NCBI GenBank assembly: GCA_937904535.1
Contig: CALELC010000684.1
Location: 1 to 11,178 of the forward strand
Length of the DNA: 11,178 nucleotides
Direction: 5' to 3'
Source of the DNA: an uncultured Planctomycetaceae bacterium
Lineage (GTDB): Bacteria > Planctomycetota > Planctomycetia > Pirellulales > Pirellulaceae
The translations under genes and the position numbers were made by a program. Positions within the stretch are counted from its first letter, which is position 1. The number at the start of each line of letters is the position of its first letter. Positions 7,308-11,178 of this stretch are shown here, piece after piece. Under the pieces are notes generated by a model, which worked only from the letters and a program-made list of their open reading frames with translations, was not told the DNA's origin and searched no databases.

Positions 7308-7345
7308 GGCGGCCGCTTGATTTGCTGGCTTACGCGGCGGCCGCC
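7308..7345 (-). terminator. GC-rich inverted repeat after the amidohydrolase gene
   Basis: GGCGGCCGC (7308-7316) and GCGGCCGCC (7337-7345) form a perfect 9-bp stem with a 20-base loop, starting about 20 bases past the stop codon of the minus-strand amidohydrolase gene. Each arm also contains the palindrome GCGGCCGC, so alternative folds exist. No T tract follows on the minus strand. It may be a factor-assisted terminator or simply protect the 3' end. Confidence 0.35.
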
Positions 7346-7365
7346 TCTGACCGGAGGGTTTGAGC

Positions 7366-8745
7366 TTACGGATGCAGGTAGTCGCAAACCAGCGCTGCGA
7401 GCGATTCCACCCCGACGCGCAAGCAGTCTTCATCGACATCGAAGTCTGCCGTGTGCACACCGGCGGTGATCCCACGAGCAGTGTTTGCGACGCCCAGCCG
7501 GAAGTAAAAACCGGGCACTTCTCGGGAAAAGTACGAAAAATCCTCGCCACCCATACTCGGGTTGGTCTGCACGACGCGTTGCTCGCCCCACAGCCGCCGC
7601 AGCGAATCGACCGAGCGTTCGGTCAGCCGCTGGTCGTTGACAATTGCAGGATAACCCTTGCGATACTGCAGTTCGTAGCTGGCACCATGAGCATCGGTAG
7701 TGCCTTTGAGTGCCCGGTGCATCCGCTCAATCACCTGATCTCGCACTTGTTCATCATGCGTGCGCACCGTCCCAGCCATCTCCACTCGCTCAGCGATGAT
7801 GTTCTCGCGGGCGCCTCCCTGAATCGTGCCGACGGTCAGCACTAGTGGATCAAACGTGCTGACTTGACGGCTCGCAATCGTTTGCAGCGCCTGCACCGCT
7901 TGAGCGGCAACCACTATCGCGTCGACACCCTTCTGCGGTGCTGAGCCGTGAGCGCCTTTGCCGCTGATCACGACTCGGAACCGATCGCTGTTAGCGGAAG
8001 CCGGCCCCACGCAGAATCCGACTTGGCCGACTTCAAACGGCTGATCGACACCGGCTTGCGGTCCTCGGGCGATACTTGCCATCGGTGTACAGTGCAGCGC
8101 GAAAATCGCCGATGGTCGCGGGTTGTCCAGCGCCCCCTGGGCGACCATCAGCTTTGCTCCCCAGTCTTGGTCATAGGTGACCGGCATCCCTTCCTCGGCT
8201 CCTTGGAAGATGAACTTGATGCTTCCGGCGAATTGCTGACGGTGCTTGACCAGCAACTTTGCAGCGCCCAGCGCACAGGTGACATGCACATCGTGACCAC
8301 AGGCATGCATCACTCCCGGAATTTCCGAGCGATACGGTTTGTCACCGGCTTCCATGATCGGCAGGGCATCCATATCCGCTCGGATGGCGACGCTCTGAGA
8401 AGCGTCATCGGGACGTTTCGCCGGGGCGGTTCCCTCGAGCACCGCGACCACCCCATGGCCGCCGATCCCGGTCTGCACGCTTAACCCCAGCTCCTTGAGC
8501 TGCAAAGCGATGTAGCGGGCAGTGCGTTCCTCTTGGTTTGAGAGCTCCGGGAACCGGTGAAGTTCGCGGCGGATCTCGACCAGCTCAGCAAACATCGCCG
8601 CGACGTCTTGGCGAAATTGCTCGTCACGGCTCGACTCAGCCGGTGCGGCTGGCTGCTGAGCGCTCGCAGTTACCGCTGCCCAAATGCCGCAGCACACCCA
8701 CACGAGAACGACGGCGCTGAACCGGAGGCGCAACCAAGCAACCAT
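7366..8745 (-). CDS. Exported M20-family (M20D type) metal-dependent amidohydrolase
   Basis: A 459-residue hydrolase of the peptidase M20 / carboxypeptidase Ss1 / IAA-amino acid hydrolase group, which cleaves amide bonds of N-acyl amino acids or related compounds. Known family motifs are all visible: RRELHRFPELSNQE (59-72), ADMDALPI (123-130), HACGHDVH (147-154), QGAEEG (181-186), H218 in LHCTP, GGEDFSYF (399-406) and GVHTADFDVDED (429-440). The likely metal ligands of this subgroup, C149, H151, E185 and H431, are all present, so it should be active. The dimerisation/lid insert is about 245-355. A signal peptide is evident: charged start, hydrophobic core about 10-25, AxA site ASA (27-29) before QQPAAP, so the enzyme works outside the cytoplasm. 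The start is an ATG without a Shine-Dalgarno sequence. It lies 105 bases after rpiB on the same strand and may be co-transcribed. Substrate specificity cannot be read from the sequence. Confidence 0.92.
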   Translation of the reverse strand: MVAWLRLRFSAVVLVWVCCGIWAAVTASAQQPAAPAESSRDEQFRQDVAAMFAELVEIRRELHRFPELSNQEERTARYIALQLKELGLSVQTGIGGHGVVAVLEGTAPAKRPDDASQSVAIRADMDALPIMEAGDKPYRSEIPGVMHACGHDVHVTCALGAAKLLVKHRQQFAGSIKFIFQGAEEGMPVTYDQDWGAKLMVAQGALDNPRPSAIFALHCTPMASIARGPQAGVDQPFEVGQVGFCVGPASANSDRFRVVISGKGAHGSAPQKGVDAIVVAAQAVQALQTIASRQVSTFDPLVLTVGTIQGGARENIIAERVEMAGTVRTHDEQVRDQVIERMHRALKGTTDAHGASYELQYRKGYPAIVNDQRLTERSVDSLRRLWGEQRVVQTNPSMGGEDFSYFSREVPGFYFRLGVANTARGITAGVHTADFDVDEDCLRVGVESLAALVCDYLHP

Positions 8746-8789
8746 TGAAGAGCACTCTCAAAACAGGAACCGATCGATCGACTTCAGAC

Positions 8790-8804
8790 CCGTACCGCGT
8801 ACGG
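8790..8804. other. Small inverted repeat between rpiB and the amidohydrolase gene
   Basis: CCGTAC (8790-8795) and GTACGG (8799-8804) form a perfect 6-bp stem with a CGC loop in the 105-base gap between the two minus-strand genes. There is no T tract. It might be a weak attenuating or processing hairpin, or chance. Confidence 0.3.
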
Positions 8805-8850
8805 CTCAGTGTAATCCAACCCGCTGCCTGCTAATTCAGCGCCAATCGTC

Positions 8851-9321
8851 TCAGCCGAGGCCGCTGCGTTCCAGACGCAACACCTGCTCGAGTCGTCGGG
8901 CGTGCCGCTCTTCGGGTACATAACGCGCCGTCAAGAACGCGCGCACGATCTCCATCGCCAATTCCGACCCGATCACCCGAGCGCCGATGCAGAGCACATT
9001 CATGTCATCGTGCTCCACGCCCTGATGCGCCGAATAGGTGTCATGGCAAATCGCCGCGCGGATGCCGGCGATCTTGTTCGCCGCCACGCTCACCCCCACG
9101 CCGCTCCCGCAGACCAAGATCCCGCGGTCGGCCTTGCCGCTGACAAGCTGGCGAGCAACTTCCGCGGCAAACAAAGGATAGTCGGTGCTCGCCTGATCGT
9201 GGGTTCCGCAGTCGATCACGTGGGCAACCTGAGCGCCGAGCTTTTCGACGACCAGTTGCTTGAGCGGGAATCCAGCGTGGTCACCACCGATGGCGACACG
9301 CAGCGAGGAGAGGGCGGACAT
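8851..9321 (-). CDS. rpiB: Ribose-5-phosphate isomerase B
   Basis: A 156-residue RpiB/LacAB-family sugar phosphate isomerase interconverting ribose 5-phosphate and ribulose 5-phosphate in the non-oxidative pentose phosphate pathway, in the cytoplasm. The length is usual for the family. Family signatures are clear: GGDHAGF (12-18), DYP (47-49), the active-site loop GILVCGSGVGVSVAANK (67-83) with C71 as the expected catalytic cysteine, GIRAA (86-90), and H104 with N108 in GVEHDDMNVL, where the family has its second catalytic residue. The RH pair at 139-140 fits the phosphate-binding end. The common RpiB loop RxHNxAN is here a GVEHDDMN variant, so the local residues differ while the histidine is kept. 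The ATG start (9319-9321) has no Shine-Dalgarno sequence. It lies between dnaB (280 bases upstream) and the exported amidohydrolase. Confidence 0.96.
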   Translation of the reverse strand: MSALSSLRVAIGGDHAGFPLKQLVVEKLGAQVAHVIDCGTHDQASTDYPLFAAEVARQLVSGKADRGILVCGSGVGVSVAANKIAGIRAAICHDTYSAHQGVEHDDMNVLCIGARVIGSELAMEIVRAFLTARYVPEERHARRLEQVLRLERSGLG

Positions 9322-9465
9322 GGATTGGATAGGTAAGGGTAAACGGTCTGGTCCCAGAGTGTTCGTAGAGTAGCGGGGAAGCCAGGGCGATGGGAAGCGG
9401 GTTGCAGCGGCCGTTCACCGCCGACAAACGCCCGCGGGCCAAGTGCCGCGCCGCTGCGACCGCCC

Positions 9466-9486
9466 GTCGGCGTCCGCATCGCCGAC
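9466..9486. other. Inverted repeat in the dnaB-rpiB gap
   Basis: GTCGGCG (9466-9472) and CGCCGAC (9480-9486) form a perfect 7-bp stem with a 7-base loop in the 280-base gap between dnaB and rpiB. No T tract follows on the minus strand. The gap also holds the palindromes GAGTGCACTC (9583-9592, 9 bases past the dnaB stop) and GCCCGCGGGC (9430-9439). It may help end dnaB transcription. Nearby TACAAT on the minus strand (9497 down to 9492) resembles a -10 box for rpiB, but I find no matching -35 box. Confidence 0.35.
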
Positions 9487-9601
9487 TCAAAATTGTACTT
9501 GCACGCTCCCTCAAACATCCCGACCGTACGAGCCCAAGCGGCGGCTGGCGGTCTGGGCCCCGTCCGCTCGGTCGATGTCTAAGAGTGCACTCGTACCAAG
9601 T

Positions 9602-11065
9602 TTAAAAGCCGCTGGATGTCGTGAACTCGGCATAGTCATCGAACTCGCTGTGGCGATCCGGTGCGCGGTCGAGGAACCGAGTGAAGTCACCTTCCCAGGT
9701 TAGCGGCACTTCGCCGATCGGACCATTTCGCTGCTTGGCGATGATGATTTCAGCCTGGCCAGCGTACTGAGCTTTTTCCTCGCCGCGGTGATAGTACTCT
9801 TCGCGGTGCACGAACATCACCACGTCGGCGTCCTGCTCGATTGCACCGGACTCGCGCAAGTGGCTCAGCCGCGGCCGGTGATCCTTGCTGTCTTCAGCCT
9901 GACGGTTTAACTGCGACAGACAGAGCACGGGCGTTTTCAGTTCACGAGCCATCCCTTTAAGCCGTCGGGCGATCTTGGCGACCTGTTCCTGACGCGGGTC
10001 CCGCGAATTGTCGGGTTCGATCAACTGCAGGTAGTCGATCACGATTAAGTTCAGGGCGCCTTCACGCCGCAAAATCCGCCGCGCTGCCGCCGCAATTTCG
10101 CTCACCGTCCGGCTCGGAGAATCGTCGACGAACAGCGGGCTGGAGCTGATTTCGTTAGCTTTCTCAACCAACCGGTTGCGGTCCTCGGCGCTGATCGTGC
10201 CGTTCCGCAGGCGGTGACCGCTGACGCGAGCGAGCGAACAGAGCATTCGGTCCGCCAATTCGATCCCTGACATTTCCAAACTGATGAACAGCGTTGGCTG
10301 GCGATTTTGCAGCGCCACATTCTCGCTGATGTTCATCGCCAGCGCCGTTTTGCCCATCGACGGGCGGGCAGCCAGGATGATCAACTCGCCGTTGTGCAAC
10401 CCGCCGGTCATTGTGTCGAAGTCTGTAAAGCCGGTTTCACAACCGCCTTCGACGTGCGTTCCCGATAACCGCGCTTCCATGCGGTCCATCGACTGGTGCA
10501 GAATGTCCTTGATGCTGGCGGCGTGCTGCGAGGAGCGGCCATCCATGATCGCGAACACTTTCTGCTCGGCCTGGGCGACCAATTCGCGCGGTTCGCCGTT
10601 CTGTTCGTAGGCGTCGCGGAGGATTTCGGTACTGGCTTCGATCAGCTTGCGCAGCGTCGCCTTCTCGGCCACGATCTGTGCATAATACGCCGCGTGGGCC
10701 GCATTGGGCACCGCGATGCTGAGTTTACCGAGGTAGGCGACGCCGCCGATCTTGTCTAAATCGCCTGCGGTTTTCAGCCGCGAAATCAACAGCGTGTGGT
10801 CGATCTTCATCCCGGTGTCGTACATCTCGCGGATGTGCGCGTAGAGACACCGGTTGGCTTCATCGTAGAAGTCGTCGGCGCGGATCACCGAAGCGAGGTC
10901 ATCGCAGACTTCCGGCAGCAGCAAAATGCTGCCCAGCACCCCCATTTCGGCTTCGAGATCGAACGGCGGTTGGCGAGAAAGCAGTTCCGTGGCCGAGGTC
11001 TTCTTCGGTCGCCTCCGCTTACCGCCGTCGCGCCCCTCGTATCCGTTGTCGAACTCCTGAATCAC
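9602..11065 (-). CDS. dnaB: Replicative DNA helicase DnaB
   Basis: The ATP-driven hexameric helicase that unwinds DNA at the replication fork, working with DnaG primase. The 487 residues are close to the usual family length. An N-terminal basic extension (KRRRPKK, 16-22) precedes the DnaB N-terminal helical domain (about 33-135) and a linker helix (about 160-200). The RecA-like motor follows: TGFTDFDTMTGGLHNGELII (211-230), Walker A RPSMGKTA (234-241, K239 and T240), E264 in SLEMS as the likely catalytic glutamate, Walker B LIVIDYLQL (340-348), LSQLNR (383-388), and the C-terminal KQRNGPIG (444-451) containing the likely arginine finger region. There is no intein; the Walker A region and later motifs are continuous. 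The start is a GTG (11063-11065), chosen because TAGGAG (11073-11078) sits 7 bases upstream. The C-terminal tail is acidic and Phe/Ser-rich. The upstream neighbour is outside the window. Confidence 0.97.
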   Translation of the reverse strand: MIQEFDNGYEGRDGGKRRRPKKTSATELLSRQPPFDLEAEMGVLGSILLLPEVCDDLASVIRADDFYDEANRCLYAHIREMYDTGMKIDHTLLISRLKTAGDLDKIGGVAYLGKLSIAVPNAAHAAYYAQIVAEKATLRKLIEASTEILRDAYEQNGEPRELVAQAEQKVFAIMDGRSSQHAASIKDILHQSMDRMEARLSGTHVEGGCETGFTDFDTMTGGLHNGELIILAARPSMGKTALAMNISENVALQNRQPTLFISLEMSGIELADRMLCSLARVSGHRLRNGTISAEDRNRLVEKANEISSSPLFVDDSPSRTVSEIAAAARRILRREGALNLIVIDYLQLIEPDNSRDPRQEQVAKIARRLKGMARELKTPVLCLSQLNRQAEDSKDHRPRLSHLRESGAIEQDADVVMFVHREEYYHRGEEKAQYAGQAEIIIAKQRNGPIGEVPLTWEGDFTRFLDRAPDRHSEFDDYAEFTTSSGF

Positions 11066-11178
11066 CGTGTGGCTCCTATTGCCTCAACAAACTCAACTTC
11101 AACCCCGGCCATCCCTGCCATCCGGCCCCTGGCTGTGGGCCCGACCTCTCATCCTGGGTCAGCCGACAGCATTTGGCA
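11066..11178. other. Gene-free right edge upstream of dnaB
   Basis: Apart from the dnaB ribosome binding site, nothing is supported. One minus-strand frame is open from the window edge to a TAG at about 11077-11079, but its peptide (ending SLLRQ) matches nothing I know. Another ends in a TGA that overlaps the dnaB GTG, with only 19 codons. Neither resembles the end of the ribosomal protein L9 gene that often precedes dnaB in bacteria. Confidence 0.35.
11073..11077 (-). promoter_or_regulatory. Shine-Dalgarno sequence of dnaB
   Basis: On the minus strand AGGAG lies 7 bases before the GTG start of dnaB. It decides the start, since no ATG is available near the N-terminus. It is the only clear Shine-Dalgarno sequence I see ahead of a gene in this window. 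Confidence 0.75.

Noticed and set aside
7360..7845. Plus-strand open frames opposite the amidohydrolase, including one of 161 codons
   Set aside because: They are antisense to M20 motifs that are intact on the minus strand.
9602..11065. Possible intein in DnaB
   Set aside because: DnaB is a common intein host, but the protein is of normal length and all motor motifs run on without an insertion.
1..11178. CRISPR array, tRNA, rRNA, transposase, toxin-antitoxin or defence genes
   Set aside because: I looked for regularly spaced repeats, cloverleaf-like stems and typical motifs and found none. The only direct repeats are the two short tandem decamers and one 8-bp pair.

Overview
The window looks like a chromosomal piece of a planctomycete, probably a member of the Pirellulaceae close to Rhodopirellula. 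Grounds for this are the very large single-chain ResB-CcsA cytochrome c assembly protein, proline/alanine-rich lipoprotein style, moderately GC-rich DNA, long intergenic gaps, and starts that mostly lack Shine-Dalgarno sequences. The taxonomic call is an inference from gene style, not from a marker comparison.

Layout. The minus strand carries, from the left edge, a cytochrome c biogenesis fusion (96-3890) preceded by a lipoprotein gene with duplicated domains (3933-5183). The two are closely spaced and probably co-transcribed. Next comes a divergent, roughly 800-base gene-free region (5184-5980). It has two perfect 10-bp tandem duplications, several short inverted repeats, and a stretch that may be a dispersed planctomycete repeat. 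The plus-strand gene 5981-7141 encodes an XRE-like HTH domain joined to a large C-terminal domain that I cannot assign. A convergent gap (7142-7365) holds a hairpin cluster with a T7 tract, the likely terminator of that gene, and a GC-rich inverted repeat on the other side. The minus strand resumes with an exported M20-family amidohydrolase (7366-8745), ribose-5-phosphate isomerase B (8851-9321) and the replicative helicase DnaB (9602-11065). The last has a GTG start and the only clear Shine-Dalgarno sequence noted.

How it fits together. DnaB, RpiB and the ResB-CcsA protein are core functions (replication, pentose phosphate interconversion, haem attachment to exported c-type cytochromes). The less ordinary parts are the duplicated-domain lipoprotein next to the haem-handling protein, the orphan HTH-sensor protein, and the structured divergent region between them, which could hold control sites for both. 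I see no CRISPR array, tRNA, rRNA, transposase or phage gene, and no convincing defence or biosynthetic system.
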